Shown in pieces: positions 17,609-26,954 of a stretch of DNA of 64,000 nt. Position numbers and translations under genes: made by a program. The notes under the pieces were generated by a model that saw nothing but the letters and a program-made list of their open reading frames with translations, searched no databases and was not told the DNA's origin. Numbering within the stretch: position 1 is the stretch's first letter; each line of letters starts with the position of its first letter. Origin of the DNA: Clostridia bacterium (GTDB taxonomy: Bacteria > Bacillota > Clostridia > UMGS1810); contig JAFQBA010000017.1 of the NCBI GenBank assembly GCA_017416845.1, forward strand, positions 1 to 64,000. The letters run 5' to 3'.

Positions 17609-18773
17609 CGATTTCTATGATTCCTTTCTTGAGGTAATCTGTCATTTTGTGACAACCGTCTTTTGTGATGGCGGCACCGATTTCCCATCTGCAACCAAAG
17701 CCCTCACCCATGATAAAGGTGTCAACCTGGAAGGTCATGTTTTCTTCGAGGGGATAATCTGAAATTGTTTCCATCCAGGGAGCTTCAACTTCGATCATAC
17801 CTGTACCGTGGCAGGGACCGTATACAAAGTTATCTTTGTAGCCGTTGTCAACATACATCTGATAGAATTCTTTTGCGATGTCACTTGCTATAACGCCTGC
17901 TTTGAGCTTGGAGATTGTCCAGTCGTGAGCTTCTTTACAGAATTCTACAACCTTTCTTCTTTCGCCCTCTAGCTTGCCCATAACAACGGGAAGACCGATG
18001 GCAGGCGAATAACCGTCAATTTTAGCGGAAAGGTTAAGCTGAACAATGTCGCCTTTGTTGATTGTTCTGTATCCTGAACGGCTGATAGCGTGACTTGTTG
18101 ATTTTTCGCTGAACACATACATGGGAAGACCTTCGTATTCTGCGCCTTCTTCATATATAACTCTCTGAGCGATACCAACCATCTGAAGCTCGGTTACACC
18201 GGGTTTGAGGTTGCGGATAACTTCGTCTGTTGCAATGTCAACAATTCTAAAACCTTCCTGAATACAAGCAAGCTCATTGATACTCTTGATTTTTCTAAGA
18301 GTTACCATGATATCGTTACATTTTACGATTTCTGCTTTGGGGAAGTTTTCTTTAAGACCTTCATATACGGGAAGTGTGCATTCAACATAGCTTCCGAGAC
18401 CGATTTTGATATTTTCGCCTGTTACACCTATAGCCTTGAACACTTCTTTGAAGGTGTTAGCTTTAAGCTCGGGATATGAGGGGTCTGCTGATTCTCTGAA
18501 TTCTTTGAGACAGAACACCTTGTCAATTTTACCAACGTCTTTTGCAAAAATAATACATTCGGGTCCAACAAGAAGTGCTGCCTCACCGGTTGCACTGATT
18601 GCAACGCCTGCTCTTTCAAAAAGGGGCCAGAATCCGCTGAAATATCTTGCGTTTGCATAGTCAGATTCGGTGCTCATAACAACCATAACGTCAAGCCCTT
18701 TTTCTCTGATAAGCTTTGCAGCTTTCTGAATTCTCTCCTTATATTCATAATCGGGAATACATACTCTGCTCAT
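17601..18773 (-). CDS. M24-family creatinase/prolidase-like protein
   Basis: Two-domain 'pita-bread' protein, 390 residues: N-terminal creatinase-N domain (to about 140), then the M24 fold. Several metallopeptidase metal ligands are altered: the first Asp position reads Asn (VQLNLSAKIDGY), the second is replaced within YSPAIG, and one Glu reads Asp (QVDTFIMG). A His in STSHAISR and a final Glu in CRWEIG remain. Loss of metal ligands is what is known for creatinase, which works without metal. The ATG at 18773 has GGAGG. First gene of a three-gene operon with the creatininase-like enzyme. Confidence 0.82.
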   Translation of the reverse strand: MSRVCIPDYEYKERIQKAAKLIREKGLDVMVVMSTESDYANARYFSGFWPLFERAGVAISATGEAALLVGPECIIFAKDVGKIDKVFCLKEFRESADPSYPELKANTFKEVFKAIGVTGENIKIGLGSYVECTLPVYEGLKENFPKAEIVKCNDIMVTLRKIKSINELACIQEGFRIVDIATDEVIRNLKPGVTELQMVGIAQRVIYEEGAEYEGLPMYVFSEKSTSHAISRSGYRTINKGDIVQLNLSAKIDGYSPAIGLPVVMGKLEGERRKVVEFCKEAHDWTISKLKAGVIASDIAKEFYQMYVDNGYKDNFVYGPCHGTGMIEVEAPWMETISDYPLEENMTFQVDTFIMGEGFGCRWEIGAAITKDGCHKMTDYLKKGIIEIDG

Positions 18774-18839
18774 TTTTTCATCCTCCATTAATTAATTTTT
18801 GACATACGTCTTTATTTTGATTATATATCAAAGATTTTT

Positions 18840-18935
18840 GTTTGTATTTACACAATATTGACTCTTTTTTGCACATTCTTAAATTTGTTTATCTTTGTGT
18901 AAACTATTGAAAAAAATAATCTTTTATGATATTAT
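18840..18935 (+). promoter_or_regulatory. AraC-gene promoter and inverted GTGTAAA sites
   Basis: TTGAAA (18907-18912), 17-base spacer, TATTAT (18930-18935) drives the AraC gene. Two oppositely oriented half-sites (TTTACAC near 18847 and GTGTAAA near 18896) lie in the divergent intergenic region and could bind the regulator and control the M24 operon. Confidence 0.6.
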
Positions 18936-18967
18936 GAAATTAATGATGATTACGGGAGGAGAAAAAT

Positions 18968-19846
18968 TTGAAATTTGACCTTCAAAGCTTTAATGTTCAG
19001 ATTAACGTGTCAAAAATAGCTTACATCCACTATTTTGAATTTACAAATCACTACCACACTCAAAATGACTCACACAATTTTTGTGAGCTTTTATATGTAG
19101 ACAAAGGTACGCTTTCAGTTCACGCCCGCAATTTTTCAGGTGAGCTTTGTGTAAATCAGCTCATCATCCATCGTCCCGACGAGATTCATTCTCTCACCAC
19201 TTCCGACACTGTGGCGCCAAATGTGATTATTATTGGCTTTGAGTGCGAAAACAACGAGCTTATTCCCTTTTCACAAACTCCTGTTACACTGACTCCGGAG
19301 CAAACAAAAACACTTTCAAAAATCCTTCAGGAGGGAATGAGCGTTTTTGAACCGCCATATGACATACCAAATACCATCCATATGCCAAAAAGAAAAGAAT
19401 ATCCGTTCGGTGCAGACCAGCTCCTGAAAATCGGTCTTGAGTCTTTTCTGATTTCTCTCATAAGAGAACATGAGATTCCCGAACCCGGTTCAAAAATTCC
19501 TGTTAAAAAAAATCCCGGCATATATGCCGTATACCAATATATAACTGAAAATTACAACACAAAAATAACCCTTGACAACCTGTGCTTCCTGTTTGCCGTG
19601 AACAAAACATCCCTGTGCCGCGATTTCAGACAGGAATTCGGAATAACTGTTCTCGGGTATATAAACAGCCTTAAAATACGGGAAGCAAAGTCCTTGCTTC
19701 GTTCGGGAAATTATTCTCATACAGAAATTTCCGAAAAGCTTGGCTTTGCTTCCATACACTATTTTTCAAGAATGTTTAAAAAACACACGGGTCAGTCACC
19801 ATCAGAATATATAAAAACCGTAAAATCGAGGCTTATGTTGCATTAA
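18968..19846 (+). CDS. AraC-family transcriptional regulator
   Basis: Transcription activator of 292 residues. An N-terminal cupin-like sensor domain (roughly 20-130, with HNFCELLYVDKG and IIHRPDEIHSL) is followed by a linker and two HTH motifs (ITLDNLCFLFAVNKTSLCRDF and EISEKLGFASIHYFSRMFKKHTGQSPSEY). It starts at TTG with GGGAGGAG upstream. Divergent from the M24-ASRT-creatininase operon, which is therefore its probable target. Its 3' end overlaps the convergent ROK gene by 14 bases. Confidence 0.9.
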   Translation: MKFDLQSFNVQINVSKIAYIHYFEFTNHYHTQNDSHNFCELLYVDKGTLSVHARNFSGELCVNQLIIHRPDEIHSLTTSDTVAPNVIIIGFECENNELIPFSQTPVTLTPEQTKTLSKILQEGMSVFEPPYDIPNTIHMPKRKEYPFGADQLLKIGLESFLISLIREHEIPEPGSKIPVKKNPGIYAVYQYITENYNTKITLDNLCFLFAVNKTSLCRDFRQEFGITVLGYINSLKIREAKSLLRSGNYSHTEISEKLGFASIHYFSRMFKKHTGQSPSEYIKTVKSRLMLH

Positions 19847-21029
19847 ATTCTGCAGGGTTGTTATATATTTCCGAAAGAACTGCAGCTACTGCTCCTTTGA
19901 GAACAGCCCTTTCACCAACGGTCGAATACCTTACAACACAGTTATTTTCCAATCTTCCTATATCATTTTCATTTACTGTCTGTGAAAGCTTTTCCATAAC
20001 TGCTATATCAAAATTCTTTATGGATGATGATATTACAACACAACACGGATCAAATGTGCTGATAAGATTTGACACACCCACAGAAAGAAATCTGATTTCG
20101 TCATCTATTATTTTTTTTGCAAGCTCATCACCGTTATTTAGATATGCATCCACAATGGCATTGCAGTCTGATTCATGGTTGAGAACAGACTCCGTTACCG
20201 AATATTTTTCAAGTCTTTTTTGCATTGCAGATTCACTGACATGAGCCTGAAGGCATCCTCTTTTTCCGCATTCACAAAGAGGTCCGTTCATATCAATAAC
20301 AGTGTGGCCGATTTCTGCCGCACTTTCTCTTTTGCCTCTCATGAGTTCACCCGAAGAAAGCACTGCTCCTCCAACACCTCTTCCCACATACAAAAATGCA
20401 AAATCACCAATATTCTGATCTGCACCAAACCAGGTTTCAGCCATAGCCATGAGTCTTACATCATTGTCTACATACACCGGGAGCTTTGTTTTTTCTTCTA
20501 TAATCCTTTTGATAGCTACATTTTTCCAACCGAGATTGGGAGCATTTACAATTATTCCTTCTTCGGAATTTACTATTCCGTGAAGACCTACACCAAGACC
20601 GGCAATGGTGCATCCCGATTGGCTTACAAATTTTTCCAGTGATTTTGCTATAAAATCAATACAGTTTTCAGGTGTGAATTCATCCGAAAATGGTTTTTCG
20701 TGTCTGTAGAACACAAACTCCGCACCGCAGTCAGACACCGCAACCTCTACATTCATAGGACTTATATATGCAGATGCAAGATAAAATCTCTTGGAATTCA
20801 TTTTCAGAAGCACCGGTTTTCTTCCACCGGTAGATGCCCCCATTGAATATTCCTTAATTATGCCAAATTCCAGAAGTTCCGATGTTAAATTTGTTACCGT
20901 TGCCGCTGTAAGACCGGTTTTCTTTGCAATATCAATGCGTGAAATTGAACCGCTCTTTCTTATAAGGTTAATTATCAGATTGATGTTCATTCGCTTCATC
21001 AGCGAAAAACTTCCTTTTTTACTTTTCAT
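19833..21029 (-). CDS. ROK-family transcriptional regulator
   Basis: ROK repressor of 398 residues: N-terminal winged helix (GSISRIDIAKKTGLTAATVTNL), then the sugar-kinase-like domain with VYVDNDVRLMAMAE, VGRGVGGAVL and the zinc motif CECGKRGCLQ. It starts with CGGAGA before ATG. It follows ctpA by 23 bases on the same strand and may be read from the ftsE-ctpA transcript, though no functional link is evident. Effector unknown. Confidence 0.88.
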   Translation of the reverse strand: MKSKKGSFSLMKRMNINLIINLIRKSGSISRIDIAKKTGLTAATVTNLTSELLEFGIIKEYSMGASTGGRKPVLLKMNSKRFYLASAYISPMNVEVAVSDCGAEFVFYRHEKPFSDEFTPENCIDFIAKSLEKFVSQSGCTIAGLGVGLHGIVNSEEGIIVNAPNLGWKNVAIKRIIEEKTKLPVYVDNDVRLMAMAETWFGADQNIGDFAFLYVGRGVGGAVLSSGELMRGKRESAAEIGHTVIDMNGPLCECGKRGCLQAHVSESAMQKRLEKYSVTESVLNHESDCNAIVDAYLNNGDELAKKIIDDEIRFLSVGVSNLISTFDPCCVVISSSIKNFDIAVMEKLSQTVNENDIGRLENNCVVRYSTVGERAVLKGAVAAVLSEIYNNPAEFNAT

Positions 21030-21052
21030 GGTAATATCTCCGTTTCGTACGG

Positions 21053-22246
21053 CTATGATGCAATCTGATTTGTCAATATTTCCATAGCTTTTTCAAATTG
21101 CGTATCATCTTCAAAATCTGTATCAAAATTACCCATAGCCTTTCCATCGGGTAATCCCACTTCCACATCAGGTGCTATGCCGATTTTATCTATGCATTCT
21201 CCGGAAGGTGTATAGTATTTTGCAATGGTAACTCTCACTGCACTTCCGTCACCAAGTTCAAAAATCCCCTGAACCACACCCTTTCCGAATGTGTTTTTTC
21301 CTACGAGAATAGCTTTTTCATAATCCCTCAGTGCTCCTGCCATTATTTCGGAGGCGCTTGCACTCCCCTCATCTATTAATACACAAATTGGCATGTCAAG
21401 CTCTTTTTCGTCAGAGGTATATTTTTCGTCTGCCTTATTTTTATACTTTACTGTGGTAATTGTGCCTTCGGGTACTATATAATCAACAGCTTCCACTACA
21501 GAGTCAAGCAAACCTCCGGGATTTGCCCTCAAATCTATAATAAGTCCCTTCATACCCTGATCCTTCAAGCTGTCTGCCGCCTCTTTAAACTTCTTTCCGA
21601 CTTCTGTACCGAATGATTTGATTCTGATATAGCCAAATTCGGAATTAATCATTTCATATTCTACGTTTTCCAGATCAATCTCTTCGGGGATTACGGTAAT
21701 TTCAATTATTTGTTTATCTCTTTCTAAAGTCAGTAATACGCTCTCACCTTCGGGAGTTGACTTTATTACCGATATTGCTTCGTTGAGTGTTTCGGCATCA
21801 TAATCCTCTGTGTTAACCTTCAGGATAAAATCTCCCTTTAAAATTCCTGCTTTTTCAGCAGGAGAACCCTTTTTCACTGATGATACATGAATTTTTTCGT
21901 CTTTTTGACCCACTTCAACTCCGATACCGCTGTAAGTACCCTCCATTTCAGACATCATGTAATTAAGATCGGAAACCGACAAATAATTGGTATAGGCATC
22001 ACCAACGCCTGCAACATATCCTACAAGACCGTAATCTGTCATTTTGGTTTTGTCAGCATCTCCCATATAATTGTCGTCAATGATTTGTTCAACCTGATAA
22101 AATTTCAGATAAGATGAGTCTCCGAACGTATCAACCAAAGAAAAATACAAATATTTTCCAATGGGTGTAATGTAGAATAAAGTTGTCAGAATAAGCATAA
22201 CAGCCGCAGTTACAGCGGCTGTTATTATAATTGTTTTTCTTTGCAT
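21053..22246 (-). CDS. ctpA: Carboxy-terminal processing protease (S41)
   Basis: Membrane-anchored, periplasm-side serine protease of 397 residues. N-terminal transmembrane helix (about residues 5-28), PDZ domain (GIGVEVGQKDEKIHVSSV; GSPAEKAGILKGD), then the S41 domain with the catalytic Ser in GSASASEIMAG and Lys in GKNTFGKGVVQ. Both catalytic residues are intact. The ATG at 22246 has GGAG nine bases before it. It follows the M23 peptidase gene; CtpA proteins often tune cell-wall hydrolases, so a role in controlling the FtsEX-linked hydrolase is plausible. Confidence 0.93.
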   Translation of the reverse strand: MQRKTIIITAAVTAAVMLILTTLFYITPIGKYLYFSLVDTFGDSSYLKFYQVEQIIDDNYMGDADKTKMTDYGLVGYVAGVGDAYTNYLSVSDLNYMMSEMEGTYSGIGVEVGQKDEKIHVSSVKKGSPAEKAGILKGDFILKVNTEDYDAETLNEAISVIKSTPEGESVLLTLERDKQIIEITVIPEEIDLENVEYEMINSEFGYIRIKSFGTEVGKKFKEAADSLKDQGMKGLIIDLRANPGGLLDSVVEAVDYIVPEGTITTVKYKNKADEKYTSDEKELDMPICVLIDEGSASASEIMAGALRDYEKAILVGKNTFGKGVVQGIFELGDGSAVRVTIAKYYTPSGECIDKIGIAPDVEVGLPDGKAMGNFDTDFEDDTQFEKAMEILTNQIAS

Positions 22247-22291
22247 AAACATCAACTCCGATAAAAGTTTATGACCACATCAACATAATTA

Positions 22292-23452
22292 TTAATTAAA
22301 ATATTGCATCGGATTTGTGGTTTTTCCATTATACTGTACTTCATAATGAATGTGAGGTCCTGTAGACATACCTGTAGATCCGCACTTGGCAATTACCTGT
22401 CCCCTTGCTACGGCCTGACCGGAGCTTACAAGAAGACTGCTGCAATGTGCATATAATGTAGTATATCCTCCACCGTGATTTATAACAACATAGTTTCCGT
22501 AACCGCCGCTGTTATACCCGGATACCAGCACAACCCCTGCATCAGATGCAAGAATGTTTGTTCCGTATGCGGCACCGATGTCTATACCTGCATGGAATCT
22601 GGATGTTCCCATAACCGGATGGATTCTGTAGCCATATGGTGAAGTAACAAGTCTTGTGGTGTCTGATGGCCATACGAACTGACCGGCAGTATAATTCGAA
22701 GGAAGAGTAACACCGGATGAAGAACTGTCATACTGCTGTCTGAGCTGTTCAGCATGTGCCTTTGCATTAGCTTCAGCCTGTTTTGCAAGTTCATATTCTC
22801 TTTCAAATGCTTCTATATCTGCCTGAAGGTCATCTATAATTTGCTGACTTTCTGCACGCAAGGTATCAAGTTCGGCTTTTTTTGCATCTTGTTCCTCTTT
22901 GAGTTCAACAACCTCGGCTTTTTGATCAACAAGCTCATTCTTCAGCTCGTCCACCTCAACCATAGACTTTTCAATTTCGTCAAGCTTCTGACTGTCATAT
23001 CGTACTATATGCTTAATGATAGACATTCTTGTAACCATATCATCAATAGATTTGGATTTGAGAAGAATTTCTGTGTATGTTACACCGCCTTTTTTTATAA
23101 GAGCTTCCGCTCTGGCAGCATATGATGCATTTTGTTCCTGAAGTTCTACGGTCAGTTCATCTATTTTTTTCTGAGTAGCATCTATTGCAACAACCTTGTT
23201 ATCTATTTCTTTCTGATATTTGTCAATTTCTTCTTGTACGCCCATTATCTGAACGTCAAGTTCTTCTCTTCTTGCAATCTGCTCTTCCTGAGATTTCTCA
23301 GCCTGCTTTTTTTTCTCCAGCGCCTCCTGCTGTTGGCGCTTTGCCTGATCAACAGAGGCGGCATTTCCCGAAATTGCGGCAAATACAGACACTCCCAAAA
23401 AAGCAACCAGAGCAACAATTGCTAAAACTCTGATAAAAATTTTGTTTTTCAT
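22292..23452 (-). CDS. M23 peptidase with coiled coil (EnvC/PcsB-like)
   Basis: Secreted peptidoglycan hydrolase, 386 residues. Signal peptide (residues 1-30), a long coiled coil (about 33-240, rich in Gln/Glu/Lys heptads), a Ser/Gly linker, and a C-terminal LytM domain (about 265-386). Zinc ligands are all present: HAGID, YAHCSS and HIHYE, so unlike EnvC itself the enzyme should be active. Its position directly after ftsX suggests it is the FtsEX partner that opens the wall during division. Confidence 0.9.
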   Translation of the reverse strand: MKNKIFIRVLAIVALVAFLGVSVFAAISGNAASVDQAKRQQQEALEKKKQAEKSQEEQIARREELDVQIMGVQEEIDKYQKEIDNKVVAIDATQKKIDELTVELQEQNASYAARAEALIKKGGVTYTEILLKSKSIDDMVTRMSIIKHIVRYDSQKLDEIEKSMVEVDELKNELVDQKAEVVELKEEQDAKKAELDTLRAESQQIIDDLQADIEAFEREYELAKQAEANAKAHAEQLRQQYDSSSSGVTLPSNYTAGQFVWPSDTTRLVTSPYGYRIHPVMGTSRFHAGIDIGAAYGTNILASDAGVVLVSGYNSGGYGNYVVINHGGGYTTLYAHCSSLLVSSGQAVARGQVIAKCGSTGMSTGPHIHYEVQYNGKTTNPMQYFN

Positions 23453-23471
23453 AACTCAATCTGCTCCTTTC

Positions 23472-24764
23472 TTACACGTGGAGATATCTTCTGACTGAGA
23501 TAAAGCTTCCGAATGCTCCGATAAGTACACCTACACAAACATACGCAATAGCAAGATCTTTCCACATAAGAGAGAAATCCATAATATCAAAAGCAAATGC
23601 CATCGAGCTTCCGTTAGCTATTATTGCCGATACCAATCCCTGATATGACCACATCGATATAAAGAACGCCAAAACCGCAGATACAAGCCCTACCATAATA
23701 CCTTCCATAATAAAAGGTCCTCTGATATATGAATCTGTTGCACCCACATACTTCATTATGTTTATTTCCTTGCGTCTGTTATGAACTGTCAGCTTAATGG
23801 TATTGGAAATAATAAATAAGCTTACAATCGCAAATACCACTATTACCCATATGGAAACGGTCTGAACAGAATTCTTGAGATTTTCTATTATTTCCACAAG
23901 TTCTCTGGTATTTTCAACGGTATCTACGTTTTCAAGAGCTTTAAGCTGTTCTATAGTTTCATCGGCACGAGACAAGTCTTTAAGTCTTACATTGTATGCA
24001 TCATGCATAAAATCATCGGGCAAACCTTCAAATATCTTAAGTTCATCATCTGTAAGATCTTTTTTAAATTCCTTTACAATATCTTCACCCTTTACAAATT
24101 CAAGACTTTCGGGAGAAATATTGTCAATTGCAAGGATATCATTTTTTAGCTTTTCCTTTACTTCCTGATACTTTGTATCATTGAAATCTGTTGAAACATT
24201 TCCAAGCAGTGCAAGTCTCTGATAAACCTCGTCTGCTTTCATAACAGATGCGACATTTTCTATAGCACCGATTATTTCAAAAGTTTCTTCCGCTTTTACG
24301 TAGTCATTGAGTTTAATTCTAAAGCAATCACCCACAAATCCGGGCTGTATTTCTGTATATGTGGAAATTGCCGATTCACCAAGAGAATTCTTAAATCCGG
24401 CAATAACATCAGCCTCCGATACAAATACTATGTTAGATACATCTACATTTTCCACACCTATAATTTGTGTCTGGATGCTGTTTACCGTTGCCTGATATGT
24501 TTCTTCATCAGCTGCTGTATCACGGTTTATAAATACACTGACAGTATCATCTTCAATCTGTACCGAACGCTCGATATAAACATTAACCTCATAGCTGTCT
24601 GCCATTTCATCCGTCATGAAATTGATATTTAAAATGAGCATGAGGAAAACACCGAAAACAAATATACACGCACTGACAACAAACAGCGATGTAACGGTCA
24701 TGAGTCCGTTTTTGATCATGCCGCGAATTGCCTCGGTAAATGATCTTTTAATTGCTCTGAACAT
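23472..24764 (-). CDS. ftsX: Cell-division ABC permease FtsX with duplicated outer domain
   Basis: Membrane component of FtsEX, 430 residues against about 300 for typical Firmicute FtsX. One N-terminal helix (24-48), a large extracellular region (50-300), and three C-terminal helices. The extracellular part contains two similar copies of the FtsX outer lobe: residues 111-184 and 220-293, aligning over FVSEADVIAGFK / FVKGEDIVKEFK and KAEETFEIIGAIENV / RADETIEQLKALENV. The cytoplasmic loop keeps RRKEINIMKYVGATD. The ATG at 24764 lies inside the ftsE reading frame, giving a 17-base overlap. Confidence 0.92.
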   Translation of the reverse strand: MFRAIKRSFTEAIRGMIKNGLMTVTSLFVVSACIFVFGVFLMLILNINFMTDEMADSYEVNVYIERSVQIEDDTVSVFINRDTAADEETYQATVNSIQTQIIGVENVDVSNIVFVSEADVIAGFKNSLGESAISTYTEIQPGFVGDCFRIKLNDYVKAEETFEIIGAIENVASVMKADEVYQRLALLGNVSTDFNDTKYQEVKEKLKNDILAIDNISPESLEFVKGEDIVKEFKKDLTDDELKIFEGLPDDFMHDAYNVRLKDLSRADETIEQLKALENVDTVENTRELVEIIENLKNSVQTVSIWVIVVFAIVSLFIISNTIKLTVHNRRKEINIMKYVGATDSYIRGPFIMEGIMVGLVSAVLAFFISMWSYQGLVSAIIANGSSMAFAFDIMDFSLMWKDLAIAYVCVGVLIGAFGSFISVRRYLHV

Positions 24765-25440
24765 ATCCGTATCCACCTTCATTTTCGTCACGGGTTATTA
24801 TGCCGTGTTCCACAACTATAACCCTTTTTTTCATATCGTTAACAATTCTCTCGGCATGAGTTGCCATAACAACAGTCGTACCTCTTTTGTTGATTTCTTC
24901 CATAATTGTCATAATTTCAAGTGCTGTTTCAGGATCAAGGTTTCCTGTAGGCTCATCTGCCACAAGAACAACAGGATTATTTACAATTGCTCTTGCAATG
25001 GCAACCCTTTGCTGTTCTCCACCGGAAAGCTGGTTGGGATACATCTTGGCTTTGCTTGATAATCCAACCTGGCTGAGAACAACGGGAACATTTTTTCTTA
25101 TTTCTTTATTTGAAGCACCAACAATCTCCATGGCATATGCCACATTTTCCTGAACATTCTTGTTTGGAAGAAGTCGGAAATCCTGAAATACCACTCCGAG
25201 AGTTCTTCTGAAATAAGGTATTTCACGATGTTTAAGTGCATTAACATCAATGTCATTAATTACAATATTTCCGCCTGTTGCGCTTTCTTCTTTCATCATA
25301 AGCTTGATTATGGTAGATTTACCCGCAGCACTTGAGCCTACGAGAAAAACAAATTCTCCCTTGTCAATATGAAATGAAACTCCTTTTAAAGCGCCATAGC
25401 CGTTATCATATATTTTAGATACGTTTTCAAATGTAATCAC
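24748..25440 (-). CDS. ftsE: Cell-division ATP-binding protein FtsE
   Basis: Cytoplasmic ATPase of the FtsEX complex, 230 residues. Walker A is GSSAAGKST, the signature is [14 protein letters not shown], Walker B is [12 protein letters not shown], and the switch His is in MATHAE. It starts at GTG after AAGGAG and overlaps ftsX. Together with ftsX, the coiled-coil M23 hydrolase and ctpA it forms a cell-wall remodelling operon. Confidence 0.95.
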   Translation of the reverse strand: MITFENVSKIYDNGYGALKGVSFHIDKGEFVFLVGSSAAGKSTIIKLMMKEESATGGNIVINDIDVNALKHREIPYFRRTLGVVFQDFRLLPNKNVQENVAYAMEIVGASNKEIRKNVPVVLSQVGLSSKAKMYPNQLSGGEQQRVAIARAIVNNPVVLVADEPTGNLDPETALEIMTIMEEINKRGTTVVMATHAERIVNDMKKRVIVVEHGIITRDENEGGYGYVQSN

Positions 25441-25586
25441 AAATAAAACTCCTTTTTTAATGTGGATGGTAACTGCCTTAAACCAAATGTTAAAATTGCT
25501 TCAAACAGCGATTTTACACTGTATGATGACCTATTGACAGAAAACATTCCACAGATGTCCAATGACATATTTCAAACATCATAAAT

Positions 25587-25633
25587 AATAGGTAATAGCG
25601 AAATAAAGTACTTCTATTTCGCTATTGCCTATT
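25587..25633. terminator. Stem-loop between the PucR-type gene and ftsE
   Basis: A 19-base stem (AATAGGTAATAGCGAAATA with its complement, one G-U pair) starts eight bases past the stop codon of the minus-strand regulator gene. The following U-run is poor on either strand, so its strength as a terminator is uncertain. Confidence 0.55.
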
Positions 25634-25640
25634 TATATTT

Positions 25641-26726
25641 TTATATTTTTGTTGTATTGGATGTCAGATATTTATTTACCATCATGGCTACTTTGAAAAT
25701 GATTGCCTGGTCAAATATTCTGAGATCAAGACCGGTAATCTTCTGAATCTTATCAAGTCTGTAAACAAGAGTATTTCTGTGTACATAAAGTTGACGTGAT
25801 GTTTCGGAAACATTAAGATTGTTTTCAAAAAATTTCTGAATTGTAAATATAATTTCCTGATCAAGCTCTTCAATTGAACCTTTTTTGAACACTTCCGTAA
25901 GGAAAAGCTCACAAAGAGTTGTAGGCAACTGATATATAAGTCTTCCTATACCAAGATCTTCATAACTTAATATTTTTTTCTCATCATCAAACACCTTGCC
26001 GACTTCAAGAGCAACTCTGGCTTCTTTGTAGGAACGGGCAATTTCTTTTATATTTGAAACAACAGTTCCTATACCCACCGATGCCGATGTCATAATTTCG
26101 GAATTGATGTTGTTGCATATGTTTTTGGCGATTGTCTGAAGTTCAGAAAGAGAAGGCTCGTTATCAAGTTCCTTTACAAGAGCAATATTGTTTTCATCAA
26201 CACTTACAATAAAATCACTTTGTTTGTTGGGAAACATATTTTCGACAAGTTCAAGAGCAGAAAAATCAGTTATTTTTTCTGTCTGAATCAAAAATACTAC
26301 TCTGCGGGCTTCAATTGAAAGATGAAGTTCAGCAGCTTTGGCAAGCACATCACCGGGCAAAATATTATCGAGAAGGAAGTTTTTGATAAAATTAAGACGG
26401 TCGTGTTTGTCATCATAAAGAGATTTTACTGACGAAAAGCTTACCTGCAAAATATCTGCATAGTTTCTTGCAAGTGAATCGTCACCTTTGACAAAAATAA
26501 TATAATCTATTTTTCCCATCGCAACAATTGGCTTATATGTAAAGCCATTGTATGTGAAGGTATCAATGTTATCTTCTGTAAAACTGAGAACACATTCGAG
26601 ATCGGTATTGCTGATGCAATTATCATTTGAAGCTATAACAAATCCCCCGTCTGTAATAAGACCGAGATCCCTGTTCATTACATCTCTCATTTGATGTGTA
26701 ATCTGCTGGAAATATCTGACATTCAT
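25641..26726 (-). CDS. PucR/CdaR-type transcriptional regulator
   Basis: Regulator of 361 residues with a central GGDEF-like CdaR fold (about 150-260) and a C-terminal PucR helix-turn-helix: NLNVSETSRQLYVHRNTLVYRLDKIQKITGLDLR. The N-terminal 120 residues look like a sensor domain without a recognised signature. Monocistronic, starting at ATG after GGGGTG. In other bacteria such regulators control purine, sugar-acid or amino-acid genes; no target is suggested by its neighbours (ftsE and serS). Confidence 0.85.
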   Translation of the reverse strand: MNVRYFQQITHQMRDVMNRDLGLITDGGFVIASNDNCISNTDLECVLSFTEDNIDTFTYNGFTYKPIVAMGKIDYIIFVKGDDSLARNYADILQVSFSSVKSLYDDKHDRLNFIKNFLLDNILPGDVLAKAAELHLSIEARRVVFLIQTEKITDFSALELVENMFPNKQSDFIVSVDENNIALVKELDNEPSLSELQTIAKNICNNINSEIMTSASVGIGTVVSNIKEIARSYKEARVALEVGKVFDDEKKILSYEDLGIGRLIYQLPTTLCELFLTEVFKKGSIEELDQEIIFTIQKFFENNLNVSETSRQLYVHRNTLVYRLDKIQKITGLDLRIFDQAIIFKVAMMVNKYLTSNTTKI

Positions 26727-26898
26727 AAACTACACCCCATTCTAATTATATATATAACATTTTAATATTTTTTAAGGTTTTTTTCAAGAATTATGTCGCA
26801 ATTTAGTCAATTTGCACAATTTGTTTAACTTTGATACAAATATTTTGGTTTTATTAACGAAATATTATTGAGAATTTATGATAAAATCCCATAAAAAT

Positions 26899-26944
26899 GA
26901 AAAACCGACACCCTCCGCTCATATTCGGAGGTGCCGGTTTTTTA
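26899..26944 (-). terminator. Intrinsic terminator of serS
   Basis: Long GC-rich inverted repeat (AAAACCG.CACC.TCCG arms around an 8-base loop) about ten bases past the serS stop codon, with a T-run on the minus strand. Confidence 0.88.
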
Positions 26945-26954
26945 TTAATCACTT

